This document shows positions 24,101 through 54,165 of a stretch of DNA of 64,000 nt, piece after piece (the stretch's first letter is position 1; each line of letters starts with the position of its first letter). The stretch spans positions 124,001 to 188,000 of the forward strand of contig JASANH010000209.1 of assembly GCA_030248295.1 (NCBI GenBank), written 5' to 3'. The position numbers and the translations under genes are program-made. Source of the DNA: Mesodorylaimus sp. YZB2_4 (taxonomy: Eukaryota > Nematoda > Enoplea > Dorylaimida > Dorylaimidae). The notes under the pieces are model-generated. The model made no database searches. It saw nothing but the letters and a program-made list of their open reading frames with translations, and had not been told where the DNA came from.

Positions 24101-24394
24101 GTAATTAATCTTCGTTCTTTACGTCCATTCGATTTTGAAACAATAAAACGAAGCGTAATGAAAACTCATCGTTTGGTGACAGTGGAACAAGGTTGGCCAT
24201 TTTGTAGTATCGGGGCCGAGATTGGTGCCCAAATTATGGAAAGCGAGGCATTCGACTATTTGGACGCGCCTGTACTCAGGGTGACTGGAGTCGATGTGCC
24301 CATGCCATACGCCAAGAACACAGAGGCGGCTGCAGTGCCTCAGATTCCGTGCGTACTGCACGCTGCGCGACGATGCTTGAATATCGCGCAATAG
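18105..24394 (+). CDS. PDHB: Pyruvate dehydrogenase E1 component subunit beta, mitochondrial (six exons)
   Basis: This is the beta subunit of the heterotetrameric E1 enzyme, which uses thiamine diphosphate to decarboxylate pyruvate in the mitochondrial matrix. Exons: 18105-18338, 18399-18497, 18646-18753, 19095-19272, 19474-19676 and 24101-24394, in phase throughout, encoding 371 residues (human PDHB is about 359). Residues 1 to about 40 are Arg/Ser/Asn-rich with few acids, as expected for a mitochondrial presequence. Family signatures include [25 protein letters not shown] with the cofactor-contacting Glu, [73 protein letters not shown] and the C-terminal [14 protein letters not shown]. All key segments are intact. 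Introns 1-4 are short (60-340 b), but intron 5 is 4.4 kb and filled with repeats. It is convergent with the PMCA gene. Confidence 0.97.
19305..19385 (+). mobile_element. tRNA-derived SINE fragment in PDHB intron 4
   Basis: It has a B box (GCGGGTTCGATTCCCAGTC) at about 19349-19367 and, 40 bases upstream, an inverted partial copy (GACTGGGAATCGAGCCC). The two halves could pair into a hairpin. Confidence 0.5.
19955..20040 (+). repeat. Second copy of the 13.6 kb dispersed repeat
   Basis: Matches 13640-13770 as described there. A weak further relative (GAGCGTCATCCGTCAGAGTG then ATGTTTTAACC) is at 52557-52588. It lies at the start of PDHB intron 5. Confidence 0.5.
20814..21738. mobile_element. 925 bp inverted-repeat element rich in CGTCGACGTAG
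   Basis: The left end AAGGCCCTTACATACTCTCG is followed by TCGTATCGACG. The right end is CGTCGATACGACGAGAGTAT followed by GTACGAGCCTT, giving about 40 bases of inverted repeat. Inside, TACGTCGACGTAG-type palindromes and GTAGTTTTTGCAGAA occur several times. I could not find a clear target duplication. It lies in PDHB intron 5. Confidence 0.7.
22983..23036. repeat. Poly-C tract facing a poly-G tract
   Basis: A run of about 16 C and a run of about 17 G are separated by about 22 bases, so a single strand could form a G/C hairpin. Homopolymer lengths may be inexact in an assembly. It lies in PDHB intron 5, directly next to MITE copy 3. Confidence 0.8.
23037..23396. mobile_element. About 400 bp palindromic MITE, copy 3
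   Basis: Shared parts are TCTCGAAATTTTCAGC, AGAAAATTTGTAGAGAAAAA, GATTGTCTTTGTTCTGCTTT and the inverted arm CACAAAATTTTCGCTGACAG. It is more diverged than the other two. It lies in PDHB intron 5, next to a poly-C/poly-G pair. Confidence 0.5.
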
Positions 24395-25965
24395 TTTAGA
24401 CGAAACTGAAAATGACAATTCGCTTGTTTTTTTCAAAAATTTCTGAATTGTAGACGCGAATAAGGAATTTTTGTAGAATAGTCAGTATAGAATCAATTTA
24501 TATGACTTTTCCTCGGTCTCGATTTAGAAATTTGGTTGATGGTATTTTGTTAGATAACTAAATTTCATGTAGATTTTTTCCATTTTTAGAAATACGCAAG
24601 CAGACAATAAAAGGTACAAAATATAAAATCAATGAAAAAATTTTGAAAACAGAAATAATCGTTATTTTTTATGTATAATCGTAATCGAAGCAAAAAATCG
24701 GTTGCCGAAATTTTTGCGGCTAACGCGCGAATGAGGCAGAGAATATGCGACATGCAAAAAAAATTTTTCCATGACATATACACAAAAAAAAGCGAGGACG
24801 AACATTTTCTAGATTATTCTCAATTTTCAAATATAAATGGCACATAACACGAATAAATCTATAAAACGATGAAAATTACGAAAGCAAAACTTTCTACACG
24901 TCCATTTCTAAAATAAAATCTATTCGATTTCGCTCGATGATTTCTTCAAAAACAAAAAAACACGTAGCGAGGCGGACTAGCGTCGGGGATACGAACGAGA
25001 GAAAAAATACATTCTGTACAATTCCTCAAAAAAACACTTAAAACTATGACGCGACAAGAAAAAACACTTTGCATTTTTTGCTATGAATATTTCAAAAACT
25101 TTCACCCCTCAATTCTTTTCGTTCGTCCAAAAACTCGCTGCTTCTCGAAAACAAACTGTTAACTTTTATCTTTTCTTGCTAAGAAACGGAAGACGCGAGT
25201 TAAAGAAAAAAAATAAATCGACGGCGTCACTTCCCGCACGCATCTTTGGCCCGCTTTTTTATGAAAAAAGCGATCGATCGATTTCGTTGACGTCGCAAAT
25301 GCAATTATACCCGGTGCAGTCAAAGAGGGCGGAAGTGACGCGGGCGATCAATCGTAAGAAAAAGTGTCAGAAAAATCTTAATGACAGAAAAAAAGTGAAA
25401 TATTCTTCATGTCGTCAATCCAAAAAAATCTAAAAAATTCTACAATTCAATAAAGGTTCGTGATAAAAGAAATATATCGTGATCAGAATAAAATTTAAAG
25501 CCTACAATTTAGTGATCAAAATTTTTCGATCGGTATGCTAAAAAATGCCAACTTATCTTTGCGATCTGGTGATCAGAATCGATTCCTACTTTTGAAAAAA
25601 TTGATTTTTGATGAAATACAATCGATTGGAGAAATTGCAGAAAATGACACGATTCAATCTGCATATGCTATATATCCAAATTCGATATCACTAATCTTAC
25701 ACGTAAAAATAAATTAATCAGTTGCAAAAAACAAATCTTCGCTAATTGCATAGTCGAGCCACGCGCGAGTACAAAATTTATACTCTACAAATAAGCGCAT
25801 CGTGTGCAACCGGGTCAAAATTTTTGTACCTACGTTAAAGAAAGCGATAAAAGTCAAGCTAATTTTTTCAATTATGCTTCCCAAACTTGAATATTGATGT
25901 AAAGCTAATTAAAAAATTCAAAATTTAAATGTGACAAATTTTTTTTTGAAAAGAATACTTGGCTT
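24395..25965. other. Convergent 3' intergenic region, PDHB to PMCA
   Basis: This AT-rich region of about 1.6 kb holds the 3' UTRs of both flanking genes. Short open frames (for example at 25083-25433) have biased Lys/Ser composition and no family features, so I do not call them. No repeat family from elsewhere in the window was recognised here. Confidence 0.4.
24606..24611 (+). terminator. Candidate polyadenylation signal of PDHB
   Basis: AATAAA about 210 bases after the PDHB stop codon, the first perfect hexamer I noticed downstream. Motif and distance only. Confidence 0.4.
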
Positions 25966-44368
<18,403 letters not shown>

Positions 44369-47300
44369 CTTATCCTTATTCGTTCTTCAACAGCGCCCGC
44401 CGTTCACTAGAAACAAAAAAGAAAATTTTTTGACTTTGACATTTTCCTCATTAAATTAACGCAAAGTCCATTTTTACAACTATGCGGCGTCAAAACAACT
44501 ACGTTTCACAAACTCCTATTCCATGCCTAGGCCAGTACAAAATGATAAGAGCCGAGTGGTAGGTAAGTGGATGGGAGGAGTTGAATATACACAAAGATAG
44601 TCCCCCTATCCTAAACCCCATAATATGCGTGACATGGACGAAAACGCGCCATTTAAATGCGCTTATCATCTAGTCGACAAAAGGGAGCACTTTCAACGCT
44701 AGACCATAGTAAAGACGCCAGCAAATGCTACCACGTCCATCATCCCCCTTCCTCGTCCTCTGCTCCATTCGCCACGTCCGGCCTCCTCGCGCTAGTGGTC
44801 GCATCTCCAACACTGCCCCCCCCCCACCACGACCCAGTCTCGACGGTCTAATCGCAAAACACAAAATCAATCGAGCTGACGTCCAACAAAAAAAAAGTAG
44901 CGGCGGCTTAAAATCGTTTTCAAGACGTATAAGTATAGAAGAGGCGAAGCATCGGCCATGTTACTCACTCAACATACCTCTCGCTAGTACGAACCACCGC
45001 ATCCAAGCAGCAGTTGAAGCCCCGACAGCACCCTCCTCCCATCCGCATATCTTCTTCGAGCGCCTCTTTGACGAAAACCCCAACAACGCACAGCCCACCC
45101 CCCCCCCCCCCCAACGTGCGCAAATAACAAACTCCTCGTTCGACTTCGAACGCCAGTTTAAAACGCCACCAACAGAATAAATCCCGTCTTTTGCACAATT
45201 GGTACATAAAGAGGAAGAACCTGCTGCCGACTTGGTCCACACGCATCACCAACTTCACTTACACTACATACTCAACAAGCTTTTTACACATTCCCAACAA
45301 TCATACCTCCTTATCCCCCCATGCTTAATTTGGCTAGACCACACCACATCGCGTGGGTGGTCCCCGTTCCCATCACACACCCTCCCCCAAATGCAAGCTA
45401 ATTAGTAATCGGCCTAAAATAAACACCTTTTTGCTCCGACTATTATCCAATTATTACGAGCTTATTACGTCGAAAGGGAAACATTTAAATTCATATTCCA
45501 ATTATCATTCAATCAAAATTGCGCCCCTATCATCATCCATTACAAGCCCCCCCCCCCCCCCCCTCGGGCACACCCATACACCTACTTTGACTAATAACTA
45601 ACACGCTCAATTGACCAGGGCCTTATTCATACTCACTTTGCCCCCCCCCCTCATCCCTTACCAACTAAAGCACTCACCTCAGCAAATAAATAATCTTTAC
45701 GCACGGCCCACCGTTGCCACGCTAAGGCCAGATTTTGAGTGAAAAGATAAAAAAAATAACTGACGGCTAACAAATTTATGCAAATTCAAAAATCGATTTC
45801 TTTCCGACCACCGCCTCGTCGCGCTTTTGACACTAAAATTATGGCCAACCACTAACGATCGAAAAATGTACGTTCGTTACGTTTCGAATACGAATTCCAC
45901 AAATTCCACAATATACGATGGCACAAATGAAAAACCTTTTTCCCTTCGAAAAATAAGAGAGCAAAATATACCCAATTCGATTCAAATAGTAAAACACTCC
46001 AATCGCTCGTCTCTTTTTCTCTTCACTCGATTGTCTAATTTCGATCGATATCAAATCTTCCAAATATCGATTACTTATTCAATCGATTTTTCTTTTCCTA
46101 ATCGATAAAAAGTAATCCCAAATAAAACGGCCGACAGTCGAAATCGATAATTAACGATTTTATAATCCCGATTTTCTTTCTATTCGACCTTATGGCCAAG
46201 GCTGGCAACGGCGACGCACGCCGAACAACCGGCGTTTCTCTTCTTCGTTCGCTACGTCGAAACGGCGGCCACGAGTGCAAACGGGTTCGAGATTGTGTTC
46301 GCCATAATAAGCCACCACCCTAATTACTAATATATTTTTCTACAAATCTTAAAATAATACAAAATGGCCGTCAATTAACGCCCGAATCTTTCTCAATTCA
46401 TTAATTGGCGGACCTGATCCACCAAAAACCAACCAAATACAATCTCCAACACTCCCCGCGTCCACTCAATTTTTTGAGACCTAAAACATAAAACAAAATA
46501 ACCAACGCAAAATTCAAAACTCCACGACGATCGAACAAAATAGCTTATGCACACAATTTCGTGCCCCCCCCGTCGTGGCCATCATTAGACAAAAATGGTT
46601 ATATGCATGGAGGCACGCAAGCACGCCACACCCGCGCTTAGTTCGGTTCCCACGAAGTAAGTGGACCCCTGACGTAACCCAGCCTGCTCCCTCCTTCCAA
46701 GCCCAACCAGCACAACTCGAGAAAGCTTACATTGAAGAAAAAGAAAAGAAAAACGACGCTTATTCTCAGCCCTGCCCCCCCTAGTCCACACGAACGAGCC
46801 CGAGTGCCTAGGTTCAAAAGACCGTTGCTGCCTTCAACGAGGAAGCAGCGGCGCGGGAGGAGTCCTAATACGGCGACGGGGGCATATGTAAGTCGCAGTC
46901 GACGGGGGCGTCCAGCCTTCAAGGCCGAGGCAAAAAAGAATGCCCAAACCCCCCGCACTAAAACGCCTCGACGAGAAGAGATCGATAATAACGGGTGCCC
47001 CCCCCCCCCTACGACGAGCTGCCAACCAAAAGAGCTGAGGAGCTAGGTAGCCTCGTAAGTAGGCGCCACCCTCCAGGGAACATTCCAATTCGCAAAGTCC
47101 CAACGCTTGTCGCTCACCGATCAGTGTCGGAATGGAACGACCCCCCCCCCCCCCCAAAAGGAGATCGACTAAAAGAACCAATAATGGCTGCGCTAATGTA
47201 CCAACTACCATAGCCAACTCCCCCCAAAGAAGCCAACAATTAAAACCTTCTAATTTCCATCATTCTCTTTCCTTATTAAACACAAAAAAAGACGAGTCAT

Positions 47301-50300
47301 GCGAAAATTTGCAATGAAGACTAGACATATTTCAATTTGCGGGCCTATAGTCTAGAGTTTGCTTTCGTCTCGCCTCGCCCCCCCCCCCCCACCGACGGAA
47401 GGAGAAAGCGAATGGTACTTCACCTTCAACTCCGTACATCCCAGCCGGTCGAAGGGGGCACCCGCTCTTATTACTAGCTGCCTTCCTTGCTTGGCGACAG
47501 CTGGCGGCTCCCGTCGCTTGCTACCAAGCCCTTGAATTCTCTCCGCTTTCTTCCAACACTCAAAATGCCCCCTCTCCACTCACTCCCATACCCTACCCCT
47601 CTCGTACGCCCAACCATTACCTTGTAGATAGGCCAGCAAAAGCGTGTTATAGCGCGCTAAAAGCCACACGCCCGCATCAATTTACACCTCCCCCAATAAT
47701 GTTTCGTGCATTTTGCAACCACTCACAATCAACATCCTCCTGTCTTCTATCCTGGCTTTGAAATCGATCCCAACTAAAAAGCTAAAAGTTGATCAAAATA
47801 TTCAACAACAACAAAATTCCCAATACAATCAATTTCCTTTTCTAATTTTAGAAAATGCCATCGAGAATATTCGAAAAAGAAAAAAACACGTTGCTAATTA
47901 GCTAATTAGCTCGAAGCGTAACGAGCGTCTCCTCGGTTAATTTTTGGCCAAACTTCTTGGTCAAAGTATACTCGAATGACGCCGTTGAAGGTCCGCAGTC
48001 ACACATTCTATTCTTACAGAGGGGCGAGTGCACACGAGCACGCGCCCTATGCGCTTATTACGTCCCCGGGGTTCTCGACCAGCCCATTTGCGTCCTATTT
48101 CGTTTGCTTTTCTGAAAAGCGATTCCCCCGGTTGCCCGCCAGCGCGAGGCAACGTTTGTCGAATAAAAGTAGTATATCCACGCTTGAACGACCGTGGGAG
48201 CCAATGCAAAGGCCAAACACCCGGGCTTCACCGACCAGTCGCAAGAACCCTACTTCTATTCTTTCATTAAGAAAAAAAAACTACATGTACTCAAAAATAA
48301 AATTCGAAACTCATCTCATCTAAATTTTACCAATATCTGCAACGCGTTGGTCGAAAAAACCCTTAAACTTTTAAACATGACAGGTCGATTATCGGCTAGG
48401 ACCTGCAAAACACTCGTCTTGCGAATAATCAACGTCGAAAACGAGCCAAGGCCAATCCCAATACGAAAACAAGCAACAAAAGGAAACTTCGTTTTTGTTC
48501 TGCCAATGGGAGGAAATGATTACAAATTAAATTCCCAAAACCTTAGCGTCTTTAAAGAGATAGAGAATGGCGAAAAAAGGATGCAAAGGTTTCAGACAAA
48601 AGAGACGGGGGAACATTTTCTCCGATAATCTATTCTTTCTTCGACAAGCTTCCCCCTTCGCTAACGGGGAACACGATTCGTCCAAAAGAAGACCAGCAAC
48701 TATTCCGTGCACGCCTTTTCTTTTAGTACATTTGCAAAAAGAAAGCTCGTTCTTCGGCTTCTTACGTAAGCGTTCGTTCGGATGAGTCGAGGGAGGCATT
48801 TAAAGGTCTGACGGGCGTCGTGAACCAGGAGTAAAGCGGTTTCAATTGATTTGAGCATTAAATCTCTGACGACGACGCCGAGCCTATCTCCTCTCGCCTT
48901 ACACTCAAAACCACTATGCACTTCCTTCGACTCGTTTTCTTTAAATCTTAAAAGACCTACGAAAAAGAAAAAACCGCACCCAATAACTCCCTCATGTATT
49001 CCTTAACGACCAGGAACAAAAACGACGGAAATAATACCCATGAAACATCTTTCATCGGTTCGAACAAGGTCACATTTTATGATTTATTAGAAATGAATTT
49101 GTAGACAGGAAATGAAATGATGAATTTACAGGACCTAATTAAGAATAGAATTGAAACGAAACTGGGAAGTCTATATTTAGCTTATTTTCTGAACTCCAAT
49201 TAAAAAGTAACTGAAACTGATGGAAAAACGAAAAGTATAGTACACTACGAATATCGATTTTTATATCGATCGTTAACCGATCAGCAATCGATATCACTGA
49301 GACTTGCAGTTTTTCTATCGCAATATAAAGGAAAGCAAAACCACAAATTTTTACCTTTTCTTCAAACACGTTTTTTCTTTTGGTTCGTTTCGTTCGTCTT
49401 TGGCATTTAAAAATAAAAAAAAATCGAATCTCGACTAATTCGTTGCTTCATTTTACCCATTCGATCGCTGCTTTTTTTATTTATGACTAAACTTGGATTG
49501 ATCACCGAGGAATCGATCTCGCAAAAATCAAAATCGCTTTTGCGCTGACCAAACCAGAAACCAAACCAATCTGAAAACTAGAACCAAAGGGCCCCACCAA
49601 GAAAACTGTGCGCATACAGTAAGCCAATGTGATGCGCAGGTACAAGCACTCGATGACAATTTAAATTGAGAACCCTGGAAAGCCAGCACGGATTTTCATT
49701 GCAGGTACTGCTCGATGGTGCTGAAACTCGTTTGCAGCATAGACTCTTATATACATCATGCGCACTTTCCTAGCAACTATTGTTCGTGAGGGTGAATAGT
49801 GATCTCTGTTTCACGCAGATTCAGCTTGGGTTTTCGAGGGAAAACCTAGCTCTCAGAGCTCAGAATTACAGAGTACAGCTTTTCAAGACCAGTTCGATTG
49901 AGCACGGATAAAAAGTAGCCTGACGTGAAATGAGAATGATATTTTCAGTTTCTAAGAAATTCAGCGATTTGAATTTGGCGCTCTCAGTTTCTTATGGCAT
50001 TTTAGTATTAGTGGTTCAGCACACTGCAATGTTGCTAGCGCAAATCGACTAGCATGTGGGTGCGATGTTTACTCTAAAATGTCTGACGGATTCAAATTTT
50101 TGTGAAGCCTTTGAAGGTGGTCAGGAGGGTCCTCCGATCCGGTGTGATTGATAGTGAGACAACTGATTAGCTGAGAGAAGGCGAAACCCCTGGAGCACCC
50201 TTGTCACACAGGAGGCAGGTGTCTCGCGGACTGACCGACCAGCAATGACAGTCGAGTTAGTCAGTTCTGGGCTTGTGTCAGACGTACCTCGATGTCATGT

Positions 50301-51188
50301 CCTGCTTTATCGACAAACTGATTGTGTGACCAAGGTCTTCGTTGATACTTTTGGGCGCAGTAGAGGCACCATGGTGAAAGGTGGACTGATGGTCAAACCA
50401 AGATGACTGATTGCAAGTGTTTCAGCTAAGCTAGGCTGTGCATGCACTGTAGTGCAGCAGCCAAGTCACTGCATTAGCGCTGCACTATAACCAGTAGTGC
50501 CACCGACTTTGCTTGCGTATGCAACACGGCATCTTGGTCTGCGAAAGTAACAAACCGGCCTGGCGAATGCTGCACCGGCTCTGCTCTCACCAGCATCACA
50601 GCTGATTTCGCCCAGCCATGTCTTGCAAGTGCATTATCACGTATGTTATAGCAGTATGACCTGCTCCCTCCAGCGTGCATGAACTCACGAACCACGATGC
50701 CATGAGGTTGTGGCCTGTCTGACAGCATTGATGGCCACTAAACATGCAACAGCAGTGCACCCTACTGTACTTTGCCAGCTGCGTCTCACGATCGGCCGCC
50801 TGTCGTAAACATAGGTTCAGGAATTCAACGAAGACTCAGCACACCCATGACTCGCTTACCCATGTTTTTCTTTCTTGCGCTAAAATCTAAAATGCACAAT
50901 TTCGAAGCAAAGGGCGTCAAAGATTTAGGAACTTAGTTTCATCAAGCCAAGCTTAGCTCACCGCCCGCTGCCTGTAGGGCAGGCGGGGCCGAGTGCAGGA
51001 AACTTGAAAAAGTTAAAAACACCTTCCGACCGACCTACTTCTTCTCTAGAAAATCTCGAGTGATCCCGTAGTCGGGCTCACCAAATGTACACAAGCGAGT
51101 CAGTCGTACCAACAGGGTCCTTCACTTTCGACTCGAACCATCCGACTCTCCCCGTCCATCCTTACTCTCGCATTAGCTACCTGTCGTC
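44369..51188. other. PMCA upstream region and gene-poor DNA with poly-C tracts
   Basis: The first PMCA coding exon begins at an acceptor (TTGTTTCTAG on the minus strand, exon from 44406). A donor-like site at 45678/45677 (GCTGAG|GTGAGT, minus) could end a noncoding 5' exon, and a GC-richer patch at 46190-46300 could be its start. The plus strand is strongly C- and A-rich from about 44 to 48 kb, with poly-C runs near 44816, 45098, 45547, 45640, 46998, 47141 and 47379. Open frames here have shifting composition and no recognisable domains. A segment near 49690-49780 is repeated in part at 51735-51790. I support no gene between 46.3 and 51.1 kb. Confidence 0.4.
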
Positions 51189-51374
51189 ATGCCTGCGCCA
51201 AAAAGTAGCTCCGACTCGGCCAAGAAACACGCTGGGCCTGCACCAGGCGAGTCCTCAGTTGGACCTTTCACATTTGACAAGGAGCTGATCGGACTGGCTG
51301 TCAACTTCGCCATACTGATTGTCCTGCTGACCCTCGTATGGATGGTCATGAAAGCGGGGAATAACATTGCCTAG
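51189..51374 (+). CDS. Single-pass membrane micropeptide, 61 residues
   Basis: ATG 51189 opens a 61-codon frame. Residues 1-25 are polar (PAPKSSSDSAKKHAGPAPGE), residues 26-34 are GPFTFDKEL, and residues 35-55 form one hydrophobic helix (IGLAVNFAILIVLLTLVWMV), followed by a short KAGNNIA tail. No signal peptide is visible, so a type I tail is unlikely and a C-terminal anchor is more plausible. A strong donor (CCAG|GTGAGT) lies at 51387/51388, 13 bases after the stop, suggesting a spliced 3' UTR. The size and layout recall small regulators of calcium pumps and other tail-anchored micropeptides, but I cannot assign a family. Coding status rests on the clean helix, Kozak-like context and the donor site. 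Confidence 0.5.
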   Translation: MPAPKSSSDSAKKHAGPAPGESSVGPFTFDKELIGLAVNFAILIVLLTLVWMVMKAGNNIA

Positions 51375-51534
51375 GATTCCTGTCCAGGTGAGTGCCACAG
51401 CGGGTATACGGTGTGCTATCCTGGCCCAATAAGCCACCCGAAACATGGGGCTATGCAGAACCAGTGAGTGCTCACGGCCATCCTGGGTATGTCCAGCACT
51501 AATATAGGATAGGACGTCTTTTCTGACTGACTGC

Positions 51535-51720
51535 CAGGGTCATGGCCTAGCGGGTTGAGGCGTCTGCCTCTGACGCTGGGTGCGCACTTAGAGGGGAGGG
51601 TTCGACTCCCGCCTGGGTCAAAAGTGATTGTCAAATATGTGTTCCTCAGCCCTCGAGTGCGCTGTGTGGTGTTTGGCTATGGATAAAGTATGACATGACA
51701 AAGTGACCATGGGTGCTCAC
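51535..51720 (+). mobile_element. tRNA-derived SINE, copy A
   Basis: A tRNA-like head carries a pol III A box (TGGCCTAGCGGG, about 51543) and a B box (GGGTTCGACTCCC, about 51599). The non-tRNA tail contains CCCTCGAGTGCG, which recurs in the copy near 53.2-53.5 kb. The head does not fold into a credible full tRNA with acceptor pairing, so I call a SINE rather than a tRNA gene. Confidence 0.7.
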
Positions 51721-52375
51721 CTGCAACTATAATTTTCATTGCAGGGACTGCTCGATTGTGCTGACGCTTGCACATCCCCGCAATATGCTAGATAACATAC
51801 ACATCCGTTCTTGTTGACTTTGTACAAGAGTGCTAGTGTCGATGTTGAAAATTCTATGCACGTAGCTTGTGTACACTGTCTTGCGAAGTAAAGTGAATGC
51901 TGTGCACGTCTTGGCGTTTCGAGTGTGCTCCATCGCCCCGGTGACAGCTGCGCACTTTGGTCTTCCAGACGTGATCAGTGATCGAATATCGTGTCAGGAA
52001 CTTTACAGTGGATTGACAGTTCTTTTGTTAGCCGTGCTCCTAAACATGATCTACTAGGCATTGATCGAGGCCAGTCGAACTTTGGTATCTTATCAACCGC
52101 ACCTAAAATAGCTCGAGTCGAGTCTTACCTTGTAGCGAGGAAACTGAACATGTGAAGTGCACATGCATGGATACCCCGTGGGGAGTGCCACCCAGTTCAG
52201 AAGCCACGCACAAAGGTCACAAACTGATGGTGACTCTAACAAAAAGTGTCCGAAAAAGTGCTATGCTTTGCAAATGCTTAGCGAAAAGGCATATGCGATA
52301 GGATCTTCTATTTAGAGGGTCCATTTAGAGGGTGGGAATGAGGAGCCCGTCAAAGGTAGTGTCGATTGTTGACTC

Positions 52376-52510
52376 CTGCCCGTGGCCTGGTGGGTGCGGA
52401 GTCTGGATGCTCGCGTAGGGGCGAGTGTTCGACTCGTGGTCAGGTAAATCATTTATGTGCTCCTACAGTGCCAGCCTCAAGTGCCCCTGTCTGCTTTTGA
52501 TGATCCACGA
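52376..52510 (+). mobile_element. tRNA-derived SINE, copy B
   Basis: It has an A-box-like TGGCCTGGTGGG (52384) and a B-box-like AGTGTTCGACTCG (about 52427), followed by a tail (AAATCATTTATGTGCTCC) shared in part with copy C. More diverged than copy A. Confidence 0.6.
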
Positions 52511-53184
52511 TAGAGGTTCGTCTGGCAATCGATCCTGTACACAGGGCTGGCTGCCAGGAGCGTCATCCGTCAGAGTGATGTTTTAACCATGGACCAGGTC
52601 GGCAGACTTGATTGGGTCATGGTTGGTGCGGAAGCTCCATTGGGTTCCCGCTCCTTCGACCCACACGTATTGCACGAAACATGCAAAACCCTTGGCTCGC
52701 CCCAAGGTAAATTGGGGTTGCTGGAAGGCTCAAGCCACAGAAACGGACGCTCCACGACTCCTCGTGTCTAGTTTATTACCAGCTCACACAAGGGCCGTTT
52801 AGGCTCACAGTTCGAAGAGCACGTTAGCAAGATGTATCCTAGTCCCGACTCCCTGATTGACAAGTGAGTATGATTCAGGCCAGTCGCAGCCAGCCATTGC
52901 TGATGCAAACCAAACCAGTCACTCGACCTAGCTCGCCAGGCTTCGTGGCTGACCCTGACCTAAGCGAAAAAGACCAGTCCCCTAAACTGATACTGGGGCA
53001 GATAAGATATCCGCCCATTACACTCCTTCTTCTTCAAAAAGTCTGACCCCATGCTTGCTGCGAAACTAACAGATGTCCATTAAAGGAGCTCTCCAGGCAG
53101 AATGTCCTGGTCTCCAGCCAAGTAGTCAGCAAGGATGAGGCAATCAGGATTTCTTAAGCAAGCCCAGCAGAGATGATCCACGAG

Positions 53185-53480
53185 CGACCGGGCTCGAGGC
53201 CTGGTGAGTTAGGAGCCCCTCTCACGCCAGGTGCGCAGTTACGGGCAAGTGTTCGACTCGCGGCCCAGGAAATCACTTCTTGTGCAATGTGTCTGCGACT
53301 CCCACTCCGTGTATGGGTGGGGGAGCCTACACGGGTCTCTGCAGTTTCGAATCACTCACTGCGCGGTCCCTATAGTTGGACAACAATAACAGGAACCACG
53401 CGCACAGAGAGGTGCGGGTTACATGATCTTTCACCCTCGAGTGCGTAAGCATTTGGTGGTGTGGTAAAGCATGGACGTGA
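53185..53480 (+). mobile_element. tRNA-derived SINE, copy C
   Basis: It has an A-box-like GGCCTGGTGAG (53200), a B-box-like GTGTTCGACTCGCGG (about 53249), a tail starting AAATCACTTCTTGTG, and a distal CCCTCGAGTGCG near 53440 that matches copy A. Three copies within 2 kb, all in plus orientation. Confidence 0.6.
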
Positions 53481-54165
53481 ACGTGGATTCAGCGAAAAGG
53501 GGCAGGCACGAAAACCACATACACTACATAATGTATTTCCTCCACTGGTCAAACACATCTATTACGCATGACGAAGACGGACCCGCCAGTCTTCGTCATA
53601 TGTAATATCATGTGTGTCATGTGCAAGGTCTACCTTGTTGAAATTATTCACCTTCTTGGCAATATTGTACGTGAGACAGGGACTTTAGCTAAGTGCTGAA
53701 CAATACAATAGAGTGACCACCTAGTGGGTGGTCTCGAGGACCAAAAAGGTGAGGGGCAGTCGGACAGCAAATGTCAATGTCAACCAATGAGAAAGTCGAG
53801 CATGCTTATAGCGACATTCCCGAAGAAACCAAAAATCAATCATCTCAAAATTATCACTTTTACTTTCTTATTAATGTTTCGTCCTCCCACTTTACACTCT
53901 GACCCCACTACACCCAGTCGGACAATCAGCCCGTCGTTTTATTGGCCGGGGACAGTTTCTCTGCGTCCTCCCCCCCCCCCCCCCCAACTCATCCAACCAT
54001 ACTTTCCCAGAAAATGGTGAAGAGAGGACGAAGCTATGAGGGCATAGCAGAGCATGAAAACACGACGCTTCCCTGCACGTTTCCATGGGACACCATGACA
54101 GTGCGAGGATACCGACTCCCACCCTCTACCTATCTCGTCACTCGACAACTCGGCGAACTCGAAAG

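Noticed and set aside
48194..48628. Plus-strand frame of 144 codons
   Set aside because: Lys/Asn-rich with no family features, in AT-rich DNA on the strand opposite to PMCA; insufficient support.
50474..50728. Minus-strand frame of 84 codons that reads plausibly like protein
   Set aside because: No splice partner, no known motif and no start context; could be a decayed repeat.
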